The notes beneath the pieces are model-generated. The model was not told where the DNA came from. It was given only the letters and a program-made list of their open reading frames with translations, and did no database searches. A DNA stretch of 64,000 nucleotides, taken from Anniella stebbinsi. Its lineage: Eukaryota > Chordata > Lepidosauria > Squamata > Anniellidae. Numbering within the stretch: position 1 is the first letter of the stretch; each line of letters starts with the position of its first letter. The DNA lies in contig JARDYH010000003.1 in NCBI GenBank assembly GCA_029215795.1, positions 14,273,001-14,337,000 on the forward strand, read 5' to 3'. The position numbers and the translations under genes were made by a program. Positions 33,715 to 44,358 of the stretch are shown here, one piece after another.

Positions 33715-34341
33715 AGCACTGTGTACAGTTCTGGTCACCACATCTAAAAAAAGATCTTGTAAGGCTGGAAAAAGTGCAGAAAAATGGCATCTAAAATGAT
33801 CAAGGGGCTGAAGCATCTTCCCTATTAGGGAAGGTTACAACAGCTTGGAAAAAAGGAGGGGAAGAGGAGACATGATAGAGAGGTGTACAAAATCATGCAT
33901 GGTGTAAAGAATGCGGATAGGGAGACATTTTGCTTCATCTCCCATAGTACTAGAATCCAGGGTAATCCCATGAAGCTGATTGGGGGAAGATTCAGGACAG
34001 ATAAAAGGAAGGACATCTTCACACGGTGCATACTTAAACTACAGAATTCACTATCACAAGATGTAATGATGGCCACCAAGTTGGATGGCTTGGAGAGGAG
34101 GTTGGATAACTTTCTGGAGGAGAAAGCTATCAGTAGCTACTAGTCTTGATGACTATGTGCCACCTCCAGTATCAGAGGCAGTAAGCCTATAAACACCAGT
34201 TGCTGGGGTACATGGGTGGGAGGGTGCTGCTGCACCCGTGTCCTGCTTGTGTGGCCAACAGCTGGTTGCCCATTGTGTGAACAGAGTGCTTGACTAGACG
34301 GACCCTTGGTCTGATACATTGGGGCTGTTCTTACGTTCTAA
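33715..34341 (+). mobile_element. CR1 LINE 3' segment
   Basis: 'cagttctggtcaccacatct' and 'aaatgatcaaggggctgaagcatc' encode the end of CR1 ORF2. The frame 33883-34143 has 'YKIMHGVKNADRETF' and 'NPMKLIGGRFRTDKRKDIF', a good match to the CR1 C-terminus. The tail is 'ctgttcttacgttcta'. Stops and gaps show it is dead. Confidence 0.88.
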
Positions 34342-34480
34342 GAGCCATAATGGCTGGTGACAATGGTGATGAGAAGATGGACTTACTGAGGAAGGGGGCC
34401 ACCATTGAGGTGTCTTGTTCCAGGCCCCCAAAAGCCTGGATCCAGCTCTGCTTGGAGAGCTGCTACCGCTCAGAATAGAA

Positions 34481-35446
34481 AATACGAAGCTATTGTCCAA
34501 CCTGGGCTAAGGCTGCTTCCTATGAAACATAGGGGCAGAGTGAAAGAAGAAAACATTACTTAACAGATCCCTGGATTGGCTTTCTGGGCAACGACATTAC
34601 TTGAAATCCATTCAGTTGATAGAGTAGAACATTCTGTGAAGGAAGTTTACTTTTGCAAGCTGCTACACATGATAGAGCAATTCTCACTAGCTCATAAATC
34701 TCTTGACTTTGGGGGAGGCTTTTGTACAATGATCAGGCGCAGGCAATTGTTTCAGCTGAGGGCTTGTTGAGAAATGTCTGATGGCTATCACCAGAGCTCT
34801 TGTTTACTTAAACAAGGGGACATAGGCAGCATCAGGGTTTGTAAGCAAGCAGTCATTTCTGTGCCTGAGGCAGGTTCCCAAATCTATGCACCTCCCCCCT
34901 CCCTCAGGACTTCACATCAGAGAAACTCAAAGCTATCACATGGGTGATAATGTGCGTGAAACAGAAGCTATCCCTGAACTAAGCCTTTAAAAGCTGGATG
35001 AGATAAGACTTTGATCTTAAGTCTTTCAAAGACACTGCTGGAGAAGTCTGGACTTTTAAAGACATTGCCATAGAATTCCCAAGTTTTCTCTTTCCCTTCA
35101 GTATCTGATTTGCTTCATGGTACAAGGCTGCAGTCTCCAATGCACTAACAAGCTGCAGCGCTGCCATTCCTGGCCAGCTGCCCACACTAATCCCCTGTCT
35201 TTCATCTACGATATATACTGCTCTAAAAAGAAAATGTGTCTAATGCTATGTTAATTACCACCAAAATACTGTTTTCCATCATCTTCGATGCCCATTTTGA
35301 ACCCTATCTAGATTGTCCCCAGAGCTGGTATCCCTATCTTTCCATCCCAGTTACATTTCCAAGTGTTGGCCCAATCCAGCAAGGGTGGTCCATTAGACTG
35401 GACATCTGGATGCAGTCTCTTTGCATTGCTTGGGGAAAAGAATATG
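34481..35446. other. No gene recognised
   Basis: No repeat ends and no domain in the small frames. C-rich stretch at 34893-34901. Confidence 0.4.
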
Positions 35447-35638
35447 CAGCAGGCCTACCCAGATGAATTTTAAACCTAAGAATTTTAAGATGTCCTGATT
35501 TTTATTTTAATATTGTATTGATTTTATATGCTCTTTTAATTAGTTTTATGCAATGGTTTTATATTGCATTGTTGTACTAATGTTGTTTCCTGCCTTGATC
35601 CAATGGAATAGGCAGGTAAGAAATTATTATTATTATTA

Positions 35639-35683
<45 letters not shown>

Positions 35684-35686
35684 TAC
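35447..35686 (+). mobile_element. L2-type LINE 3'UTR with (ATT)n tail
   Basis: 'gcaggcctacccagatgaattttaaacc' then an AT-rich UTR nearly identical to 14180-14340, and (ATT)n at 35624-35686. Only the last few codons remain. Confidence 0.88.
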
Positions 35687-35799
35687 CTGCAGCTACTGTT
35701 GAATGCACACACATGATGCTCCTGCTGACTGACAGATGATCAACACTGCCAATTTTGAAGTAGTTCTACACAAACAGATCTACATTCGCAAATGGCTCT

Positions 35800-36395
35800 T
35801 TATAGCTGCTCTGCACAAAATAGTCCATAATGTCAAAGCAGGGAAGGAAACTGCATGTTTTATAAAATGATTTAAAATACAAAATTGAGAGGTCTTGATT
35901 GCATAAGTATTCACCCCCTGTGCCGTGACACCCCTAAATAAGCTCTGGTGTAACCAACTGCCTTCAGAAGTCACATAATTAGTTGAGTGGAGACTACCTG
36001 TGTGCAATTCAAATGTCACCTGATCTCAGATAAAATACACCAGTTTCTGGAAGGCCCCAGCGTTTCTTGGAGAGCATATCTAACCAAACTGCATCCTGAA
36101 GACCAAGGAACTATCAAAGCAAGTCTGGGATAAAGTTCTGGAGAAGCACCTATCAGGGTTGGGTTATTTTTTTAAAAAAACAAAAACCCAAACTATGAAC
36201 ATCCCCTGGAGCACCGTTAATTACAAAATGGAAAGAATAGGGCACAACTGCAACTCTGCCTAGGGAAGGCCATCCACCAAAACTGAGTCCACCAAAACTG
36301 GATATGGAGGGTATTAGTCAGAAAAGCAACCAAGAGGCCAATGATAACTCTGAAGAAGCTGGAGAGATCCACAGCTGAGTAAAAGAGGAAGCGTC
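35800..36395 (+). mobile_element. Degenerate Tc1-like transposon
   Basis: The 5' region reads 'ttgattgcataagtattcacccc', then 'cttcagaagtcacataattag', and 'acctgtgtgcaattcaaatgtcacc'. These are typical of fish- and frog-type Tc1 elements. From 36095 a broken transposase N-terminus follows: a 'gaagaccaaggaac' start region, the helix-turn-helix part around 'caaactatgaacatccc', and 'atggaaagaatagggcacaac' to 'accaagaggcc'. Frameshifts and stops abolish coding. The catalytic DDE part and right end are absent. Confidence 0.8.
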
Positions 36396-36795
36396 TGTGA
36401 TGTTCAGCTGCCTTATATGCCATTATAGTTGCAAAGTGAGGGTTTATATTATGCATGTTGGAATATATGTCTGTAACTGGTTTGAAAATGCATACTGTTC
36501 CAGGAAGTAAGTCAGCCAATGTACTTGCAGTTTGTGTTTACAGTTCTGGTATGTATAGGTTAGAAGGAGGGGGAGGGGGGTTGAATGCCTGAATTCTGAT
36601 TGGATGGTGGCGGGGGAGTGCCTGGATTGGCTGGCTGTGTGAGAGTGGGAGGAGCTGGAGAACAGAATGAGTGTATATATGATTCTGGCTGACAGGATGT
36701 AAGAGGGAGTATTGTTTGATGAGAAAGGGGGGGTAGTTGAGGAGAGTTGAGGAGAGGACAGAAGTGTTTGATGATTACTGAGAGAGTGAGACTGG
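36396..36795. promoter_or_regulatory. Promoter-like stretch, origin unknown
   Basis: At 36598-36640 there are two ATTGG (inverted CCAAT) boxes in 'tgattggatgg' and 'ggattggctgg'. A TATA-like 'gtgtatatatga' follows at 36671. This arrangement is found in LTR and cellular promoters. Nothing downstream identifies a transcript, and a transposon interrupts at 36796. Confidence 0.25.
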
Positions 36796-37354
36796 GGCCC
36801 TTTCTACACCATAGCGGTGTAGAGTGCTCAGGGTGGGGGATCACGGAAGTAGCCACTTCCTGGATCAGCCCACCCAATTTACATACAAATGCGATGGCCC
36901 AGGCTTCTCCCGGGCCATTGCAAGTCGTGGCAGCCATTTTTAAAAAACGATCCACGTAGAGCGCATGAGCGCTCCTCTGCAAAGGTAAGTATTTTTAAAA
37001 AATGCTGCATGCAATTGTGCCCCCCCCCCGCCATCCTGGGGATGGCGATTTCGCCTCCCCCCCCCCCCCCCCGTGTACTGATGGCCTCGGAGCCGCATGG
37101 TGCGGCTCCATGGCCATCAGTGCAGCCACGCTTACTCGCAAGTAAGTGTGGCTGCACCGGGGCGGGCGGCTACATTCTTCCACAGTCCCAGGAACTTCCC
37201 GGGACCTTGGAAGGCTCGGGATTTTTCTGGTTCCTGGGAACCAGGAAAAATTCCGTGCCTGCCCCCTCACCCCCGCTACACCCTGTGTATCATGCAGACG
37301 CACAGGGAGAAGCCGGGGTCCATCCCAGGCATTTTGCCTGGTATGGAAAGGGCC
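36796..37354. mobile_element. Harbinger-like transposon, 559 bp
   Basis: GGCCCTTTCTACACC at left and GGTATGGAAAGGGCC at right, with TGG on both sides (36793-36795, 37355-37357). Shares the 'ccatcctggggatggcgattt' core and G/C-rich arms with 617-1130. Splice-donor-like AAGGTAAGT at 36982-36990. C9 and C14 tracts at 37021 and 37058. Confidence 0.8.
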
Positions 37355-37501
37355 TGGTTTGGGATAGGAAGGTTTTATATGAGATATAGCGTTGGGAATA
37401 TAGATAAGTAAGATAAGGAACAGTTGGATTTAACAGTGAAACAATTTATGAGTGAACTACAGAAACCAACCCTCTGCTCAATGTGGGAATCCACCTTAAA
37501 G

Positions 37502-38424
37502 TTGGGTGTCCAGATGGCCCGGGGGTTCCCAGTCCTAACCGGGAAACCTAGGCTGATCCGGGCCAACCAGGGGGCGGCGGGGGAAAACCAGGGTAGCGGG
37601 GGGTCATGCGGCGGTGGCAGCGAGCGGCAACGAGCGGCGGTAGACCCGGCAGCGGTAGCGGCGGAGGAGCCCGGGAAGCGGCTGCCCCAGCAGGTAAGTG
37701 CCCCCCCTTGCGCCTCGCGCTCCTTACCTGCAGGGGCATCCGCTTCCCTCCGGAGCGCGAGGCATGAGGGGGGCACTTACCTGCTGGGGCAGCTGGGCTC
37801 CTCCGCCGCCACCGCCGCCGGGTCCGCCGCCGCCGGGTCCTCCACCACCGCCAGGTCCTTCGCTGCCACTGCCGGGCTCGTGAGGCCGGAGGCCGCGCAG
37901 AAGAGGCAGGAGAGGGCCGATTACATCACTTCCGGATCTGGCCCTCTCCCGTCTCTTCCGCGCGGCCTCCGGCCTCCTTGGGGCTCGTCGTGATGGGGCG
38001 TCTGGGGTCCTCGGGGCTCGTCACCATTGCGACGAGCCCCAAGGAGGCCGGAGGCTGCACGGAAGAGGCGGGAGAAGGCCAATTACATCACTTCCGGATC
38101 CGGCCCTCTCCCATCTCTTCCGGGAGGCCAGAGGCCGCGCAGAAGAGATGGGAGAGGGCCGGATCCGGAAGTGATGTAATCGGCCCTCTCCCGCCTCTTC
38201 TGTGCAGCCTCCGGCCTTACAAGCCCGGCAGTGGCGGCGAAGGACCTGGCGGTGGTAGAGGAAGACCCAGTGGCGGCGGGGGACCTGGAGGCGGCGGCTG
38301 ACCCGGCGCAGGCAGCGGAGGAAGAGAACCCGGTAGGTCCAGGCTGGTGTTTTTTTTGGGGGGGTAGCTTGGGGGGGGTGGCGGGGTGGACCGGGATTTT
38401 GGTTTCCAAAATCTGGTCACCCTA
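37502..38424. mobile_element. GC-rich hAT-like transposon, 923 bp, exact 8-bp duplication
   Basis: Ends TTGGGTGTCCAGAT and ATCTGGTCACCCTA. Perfect CCTTAAAG flanks at 37494-37501 and 38425-38432. Very GC- and CpG-rich. It contains a hairpin with arms 37681-37721 and 37755-37796, each holding a perfect donor consensus (37691-37699 plus, 37775-37783 minus). It also has three copies of an 80-bp module at 37890-37975, 38045-38128 and, inverted, 38128-38215. Large frames on both strands are GC-rich shadows. The terminal 14 bases resemble those of the foldback MITEs. Confidence 0.87.
37920..38180. promoter_or_regulatory. Three copies of an ETS plus bZIP-like motif
   Basis: ATTACATCACTTCCGGATC is present exactly at 37920-37938 and 38082-38100, and reversed at 38162-38180. 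It joins an ETS core (CCGGAAGT) to TGATGTAAT, which fits the TGATGXAAX form of ATF4/CEBP-type elements. Binding is inferred from motif only. Confidence 0.5.
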
Positions 38425-38733
38425 CCTTAAAGCATACCTGACAGATGGTTGTCCAGCTGCCTCTTCAATGCCTCTAGTGTAGGAGAGCCCATGATTTCCC
38501 TAGAGAATTGGTTCCATTGTTGTACTTCTCTAACAGTCAGGACATTTGCCCTGATGTCCTGACGGAATCTGGCTTCTTCTAACTTGAGCCTATTATTCCT
38601 TATCCTGCACCCTGGAATGATCGAGAAAAGTTCCTGGCTCTCCTCTGTGTGACATGAATGACTGCCAAAATGTTCCCTGCACTTTTAAATATTCCCTGCA
38701 CAGTGGGAGAGAGATAGCTAGATGAATATTCAT

Positions 38734-38998
38734 AGAATCATAGAAGAGTTGGAAGGGGCCTGTAAGGCCATCGAGTCCAATCCCCTGCTCAATGCAGGAA
38801 TCCATCTTAAAGCATAGCTGACAGATAGCTGTACAGCTGCCTCTTGAAGGCCTCTAGTGTGGGACAGACCACGACCTCCCTAGGTAAAGTGGTTCCATTG
38901 TCGCACTGCTCTAACAGTCAGGAAGTTTTTCCTGATATCCATCCGGAATCTGGCTTCCTGTAACTTGAGTTCATTATTTCGCGTCCTGCACTCTGGTA
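38734..38998 (-). mobile_element. CR1 LINE 3' end, antisense
   Basis: AGAATCATAGAAGAGTTGG to 'gcgtcctgcactctgg'. A second CR1 of the same subfamily, 70 bp from the first. Confidence 0.9.
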
Positions 38999-41025
38999 CC
39001 TTTGTTTTCTTCTTAAATTGAAACAATGTAAGGGACGTGCATGATATTCTCTATTTATTTATTTTTTACAAATATTCCAATCAATTTTTTTTACATAATA
39101 TAACATTTATATCACATTAAGTATACTTTAGTTCCCCCAGCCATAAAATGCTTCAGGTCAAATGCTTGTGGGATATATATATATAATGGTTTTTTTAAGG
39201 GGGGGAGTTGTTTACTAAATACAAGTAAAATGAATATGCTAACTGAAATGTGTAGATGACCCTATCCAAAATAATCAAATTTGCACTGGAAAATTTTCAG
39301 GAAAACCCATGTCACTGGCAATACAGTTAGGCTGATGTGTGCAGCCCAGTGGCATAGTGGTGAAATTTGAAATGTAAGTGCTCACCATGACAGTCCCATA
39401 GCCACCCCCACCAAGGAAAGTAAAAATAAATAAATCAGCTAGCTGTGTGGATTCATATCAGCAAACTGGTTCTACAGTTTTATCTCCATCAGGAGCAAGT
39501 CTTTTGTCTAGCTAATGGGTCTTAATTTCCAAGTCAAGACCGCCCCAAAAATGTAGCATTACAATGGGGATAGTTCACAACTATATATTATTGTTGGGAA
39601 CATACATTCACTTTCATGCTCTTCCTGCTCTCTCCCGCCTCCTCACTTACAGCTGTTGTGAGGATTGCAGAGGGAACATGGAAGCCTGAAGCAGGTGGCT
39701 GATGAAGTCAACGTCCTTGCTAACCAAAAAGTCCTGGCACTTTGATCCTGCAAGCCAAGGTTCCACTACACCACTGGCGCAAGCCCGTCAATGCACATGC
39801 GCCAATATTATGAAGCAGAAGAGAACACTTTGGGGGAAGTGAGCAATTTTTTTGTTTATTTTTAAGAGAAAGAGTTCTGTATGAAGACTTGCAAATTGTG
39901 AGCCAATTGGGAATAGGGCCAGGAGATTTCACCCTTCGCGATGTGAAATTAAACCTCTGGGTTAAAGACAGCAATCACATGGCGGTACGAAATGTTCTCA
40001 GTTATCTTTATATATCTCATTGAAGCAATTGATACCATTCACCAAATCTCAGTAAGTTTTTGCCTGCCATTTTTTTTTAAATCAATAAAATGAAAGGGAC
40101 TGATTCAGGAGATATAGGAGGGGTTCTCCCCCACCTCATCGTATTACTAGATTTCATGCCATTATACACTGAGCTGACCTCAGGGTCAACATTTTTGCCT
40201 CAGTCACAGTACAAACATGGCTGTATCCTTCTTTGACCATGACAGCACATCTCACAAATATGTGTGACTCAGTCAGATTTATATTGTATTTGTTTTTGAC
40301 TGTTTCTTTCTGACAGCCCATAGCCAGGGCGGGGGAGGGGGAGGTGTTGCACATTGTTATTCCCTGACAAGTTTTATGGCCTTGCCTACATCATTTCTCT
40401 AATTCTTTATTGCTGCAATGTCCTGGGAAAGTTTTTATCTTACTATGCGTAGGTGATAACAAAGGTTTCGTTCTTTTTCATCGATGTGACCGATTATGAT
40501 GAAAGCAAGGTTAGCCACCAACTATTGCTTCCACAGCCCTAAGGGACATGGAGGAAGACCCATCAAGATTTAATCAGGGCTTAGTGGAGCTGGAATTTTA
40601 ATGAATGGGATCCAACAAGTTAAATTAATTGGTTCAGGCACTCCTAGCAAAACTTTTTTGCTAGCAATTCAGCCCACATCTGGTGCGGGAGTGGGGTGGG
40701 ATGGGGTGAGGGACTGGAAAGGTGGACTTGGAATTCTGCCACCAAGAACTTTTCCCAGAGTGAAACCATCCCAATTGCAGGATTGCTAAGGACTTTCCAA
40801 ATTTATACAACAACATCAGTGTACATCATGCTTTGCATGACCAACAACAACAACAACAGAAATGTTCCTGCCCCAAGGAGCTTCCAATCTAAATTCCCAT
40901 AGCTGTGGGAAGAGGTGAAGGAGAAAACAAAGTCGGTAAAAGGGAAGTGAGAAAAGTTACAGGCTGAGGTAATCAAGGTTGATTGATGTGAGCAAATGCA
41001 ATTACACATACTTTAATCTCACCTT
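38999..41025. other. No gene recognised
   Basis: 39640-39780 has 'ggttccactacaccactggcgc', a possible end of the 5085 repeat. 39050-39190 is AT-rich with a (TA)n run at 39175. Minus frames at 39720, 40154 and 40803 have no domain. Confidence 0.4.
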
Positions 41026-41095
41026 GAGAGCAATACTGGATTAGACCAAAGATCCACTTCATTGAGCATCCTATCTCCCACAGTGGCCTAGGATT
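41026..41095 (-). mobile_element. CR1 3' end fragment, antisense, diverged
   Basis: 'gagagcaatactggattagaccaaagatccacttcattgagcatcctatctcccacagtggcc' follows the order of the tail at 50860 in reverse complement. Confidence 0.55.
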
Positions 41096-41098
41096 GGT

Positions 41099-41410
41099 GT
41101 CAAGGGTAGGCATGGTTGGGCACCTGCTGAGGGGCCACACCCCAGTGGGGGCCCACTGCCAAAAATTTCCTGGGCTTGCTCCTGCTCTTCACCATAGCAA
41201 CCTGCCTCTCACTCTGGCCCAGACCACAATGGCGGTGAGAAGGAGAAGGAGCTGATGCCACTCCCTACTTGCTCCCTGGCTTTCTGCCTGTCGAGCAAGC
41301 AAATGATTTGCGATGATGAGAAAGAGGTTAAGGATAGCAGCTGGTGACAATGGCAGTTAGACTCACTGAGGGAGGGTGTTTTTTAAAAAACAAACAAACA
41401 TGGAGCCAGC
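41099..41410 (+). repeat. Unexpanded relative of the minisatellite host repeat
   Basis: 'catggttgggcacctgctgagggg', 'tcttcaccatagcaacctgcc' and 'gagctgatgccactccctac' match 31840-32030. One unit-like segment only ('gagcaagcaaatgatttgcgatgatgag'), then 'gcagctggtgacaatggc' as at 34350. Confidence 0.7.
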
Positions 41411-41624
41411 ACTGCAATGGCCAACTCCCAGACGCCTCTAAGAAGACCACAGGCAGGACCTGAATGCAATAGCTCTCTCCCACTATTGCTTTCCAAGAAC
41501 TGGTATTTGTGGCCTACTTCCTCCATCAGCCCAGGAAGATCGAGGTGTTAAGACCAAAGCTTCACCGCAGCCATGGGCTTTGATGTGGGACTGTGCTGAA
41601 AAACCTTTTGGAATGTGTCCAGTG

Positions 41625-42226
41625 CAGGGCCATGCAGGGGGGGCAGGGGGGCCAGTTAGCCTGGGGCCCACAATTTTGAGGGGGCCACTCCGACGAGGAG
41701 GTCCCCCTTAGCTTACACTACTGCTTCCGTAGCGTAATCACCCCATCAAGAAGCGAGGAGCCTGCCTTGCGGAAACAGTGCAGAAGCCATCCGTCGTGAA
41801 TACCACGGTCAGACTACAAGCTCCAGAGGGCCATGCTGCATGCGGGCCAGGGATACGTGTGCCTACGTTGCGATGCATCTCTTTCCTCAATCTTCTCCTT
41901 GGCATATAATCTCTGGAGAGGAGGGTGAGGCAATGAAGATGATAGTTATTAATGATAATAATGATGATGATGCCGTGAAGGTTATGATGATGATGATAAT
42001 GTTTGATAATGATGAAGGACTGTTCTATTGTTGTTGCTTCTATTTGTACAGCAACTAAAAATAAATGTTAATTTCTGATTCAACATTGAGGTGTTGTAGA
42101 ATAAGTTTAATATGAAGGTGTTATGTAGAACGGACATGTTGGTGGGCATTAAAAAAACCTTTAAAAATACTTAATGAGCAGTTTAAAATGAGGGGGCACA
42201 CATATTACCAGCTCTGCACAGCCCTG
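41625..42226. mobile_element. hAT-like element, 602 bp, exact 8-bp duplication
   Basis: CAGGGCCATGCAGGGG at left and 'agctctgcacagccctg' at right. GTCCAGTG lies at 41617-41624 and 42227-42234. The interior has GAT/AAT-rich repeats (41940-42010), then 'ctgttctattgttgttgcttctatttgtacagcaac' and an AATAAA (42060). A 72-residue frame over the repeats is shared with the second copy but is mostly Asp/Met runs. Confidence 0.87.
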
Positions 42227-42304
42227 GTCCAGTGTGCCTCTTGTTTGGGGCAATTTGGGGAGCACATTTACTATGTCTAGATGCTGTTCTTCCCTGTTCG
42301 TTGG

Positions 42305-42440
42305 GACCATAGCTGGCTTGTAAAGCACAAGCTTTGCACATAGAAGGTTTCAGGTTCAATCCCAGGCGTCTCCAGATGAAAAGATTCTGGTAGGAGGAAT
42401 GAGGGGCAATCTTGTCAGTTTCCCTTTCTCCAAGATTCGT
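42305..42440 (+). mobile_element. tRNA-derived SINE, partial
   Basis: 'catagctggcttgtaaagcacaagctttgcac' and B-box-like 'ggtttcaggttcaatccc'. The tail is missing. Confidence 0.7.
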
Positions 42441-43105
42441 TTTTTTAAAAAAATAATAATCCCCAGTCCTCTCCATCCTGTTTATGAAGAAATGTATGAA
42501 TGTTGGGTAAGTTCCTATCAAAACAACAAACTGAACAAAAAGTTCACCTACTTGCATTGGCCCAATTCAATAGGTACGGCATGGAAATTCAATGGGTACA
42601 ATATCTATGGCACAGAATGGACCGTGTTGTACCTGTTGTACCATGTAGGTGTTAAAGATGAGGAGTCTGTCAGAAAAGTTAGTTGGGAACCTTTATTCTG
42701 CACCACAAATGTGGCTGAGTTAAATCTAGGCTTTTAAGAGCTCTTCACTCCATGCCCTCTGCCTGAAAGGATAAACATGTCAGGGTTAAATTAGATACTG
42801 GGTTGGTTCACGTGTCACGCTAAGACACGATAAGCATGTCATGATAATCCACAATTAGTGGGTTAATTCACCCACAGGGCTCCTAGACTCATGAACCCAG
42901 AAGATGTGGGTTATTTGAGGATTAAATCACACTCAGATAACCCTAGAACAATCCATGTTGTAGATCAAGCCAATGGATAAGCCAAAAGCAATGGTGGCCG
43001 GTACACGTCTTGGAGTCCCATAGATGAATTAACCCATAGTGGTTTACTGTGATATGCGAAGCAGGTCACTATGTTAAAGAACATGTAGCTGATCCTCGCC
43101 TTCTA
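42441..43105. other. Possible old palindromic transposon
   Basis: 42800-43050 has several motifs such as 'gggttaattcaccc' and 'gaattaacccatagtgg' that mirror each other, suggesting a decayed foldback. Ends not found. Frame 42399-42737 has no domain. Confidence 0.35.
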
Positions 43106-43208
43106 GTGACCTTGTTCAGATGACACGCTAAGCCATGGTAAGCACTTTGAGCTAAACATTATGGCTTAAGGTGTCATGTGAACCATTCCTAATCATGGTG
43201 GCTACATA
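43106..43208. mobile_element. 'GTTCAGATGACAC' MITE, left part only
   Basis: 'cttgttcagatgacacgctaagccatgg' to 'ggtggctacataac' aligns with 6761-6890. The right arm is absent. Confidence 0.7.
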
Positions 43209-43705
43209 ACAACAATGAATAGCAGTGAGTAATTTCCCAATGTAGGTATCTTAAATTTATTTTGGTAAGTTATGAATAATATTTTTTAAAGAAAAGAAAA
43301 AAAAAGTTTAGCCTGAAAATTGCAAATTTAATTATAATATATAGTTGTTGTTTTAAAAAAGGCATTTTTTCTTTGCTAGTTCATAGAGAATGACCAAGCA
43401 AAAAATTACAATACCCATCCTCCATTTAAATCAAGTCTAAAAAAAAGATAAGTTTTAATTTGGTCAAAACAGCTATGATAACATAACAAATGATACACAG
43501 ATATTGTGTCACTATTTGTATTTGGTTTTTTTTTCTTTATCTTTTCATTGTGTCTATACGTAGGCCACTGAGGAAGACAAAATTGTCTAAACACGTTGCG
43601 ATTTGTTTTAATTCTTTTCATGTAATAAATATTTTGTACACATATTTGTCCACATTGCAATCAAGTTGTCACTGCTGGTACCATTGACGTTGTTTTCTTT
43701 AACTC
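43209..43705. other. No gene; AT-rich
   Basis: T and A runs (43283-43305, 43527). 'gccactgaggaagac...gcgatttg' at 43563-43600 may be an old repeat but was not recognised. Confidence 0.35.
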
Positions 43706-43846
43706 TGAGCCTATCTACACACGCAGGATAAAACACTTTGTAAACGTTTTGAAAACTGTATATGGAGTGTGTCCTGGGCCCCAGACAGTTCTCAAAACTG
43801 TTATAAACCGTTTTAAACCGTTTTAAAGCAGTAGTGTAGATAGGCT
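43706..43846. mobile_element. Harbinger-like MITE, short form
   Basis: AGCCTATCTACACACGC and GTAGTGTAGATAGGCT. Core 'gtcctgggccccagacagtt'. Confidence 0.75.
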
Positions 43847-43849
43847 GTC

Positions 43850-44350
43850 TGTTGCAGTCATTCGGTGTTTTTTTGTTCAGGATACATGTGATTTTTCGCT
43901 TGTGGTTTTTGTGTAGCCTGTGATATCAGAGAAATCCTCTAGACCCACAGCGGAACCCCACCGGATTCCAGTAAATCCCACTTCCTCCAATCCCCTTGGT
44001 CCCAAGGGCAGAATTCTGCTTTATGGAAAGCGGAACCATTTGACTGGATCAGAATGTCCAAACATGATAGCATATGCTGAGGTTTTCCTCATTCATGGAA
44101 AACTCTTCTGACTGTTTGGATGTTCTTCATGTATTATTGCAACACCATTTTTGTAGCGCGTACACCATAGGCTGGCAGAGGGTAGAGTAGCATCTACTAG
44201 AAGATCTCTTGAGTGATATGTGGCAGATCTCCAAGGCTCCCAGTCATATAAAATTACTACTAAAACAGAATGTAAAAAAACTGAAATAAAATAAAATCAC
44301 TGCCATGGCTGATCTTCTACTAATCACTTCTCCCTCAACCTCAAATCTTC
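43850..44350. other. No feature recognised
   Basis: The frame 43920-44111 (63 residues) has no domain. Confidence 0.4.
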
Positions 44351-44358
44351 CTCATCTG

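Larger units (their letters stand above)
31782..34480 (+). repeat. Dispersed repeat with expanded core and CR1 insertion
   Basis: The left part ('ggttgggcacttgccgaggg', 'ttcaccactgcaacttgc', 'acaacagtggtggttagaagg') and the right part from 34342 ('ggctggtgacaatggtg', 'acttactgaggaaggggg') match, in the same order, the two halves of the repeat at 41099-41410. Between them lie the minisatellite (31990-33710) and a CR1 (33715-34341). The parent family is unnamed to me. Confidence 0.65.
37466..38662 (-). mobile_element. CR1 LINE 3' end, antisense, split by GC-rich transposon
   Basis: 'ccctctgctcaatgtgggaatcc' continues after 38424 as 'agcatacctgacagatggttg', 'gtccagctgcctcttcaatgcc' and 'ccattgttgtacttctctaac'. 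The interruption is 37502-38424. Confidence 0.9.

Noticed and set aside
32057..33794. Two long open frames (556 and 577 residues) as genes
   Set aside because: They are forced by a stop-free repeat unit whose period is a multiple of three, have no unique domain, and run into CR1 sequence.
37424..38409. GC-rich frames of 100-189 residues as proteins
   Set aside because: They lie in a CpG-rich transposon, are open on both strands, and consist of Ala/Gly/Pro-rich low-complexity sequence.
41840..42058. Shared Asp/Met-rich frame in the two 0.6-kb hAT copies as a conserved peptide
   Set aside because: The residues come from GAT/ATG microsatellite sequence, and copy differences include length changes in the repeat.
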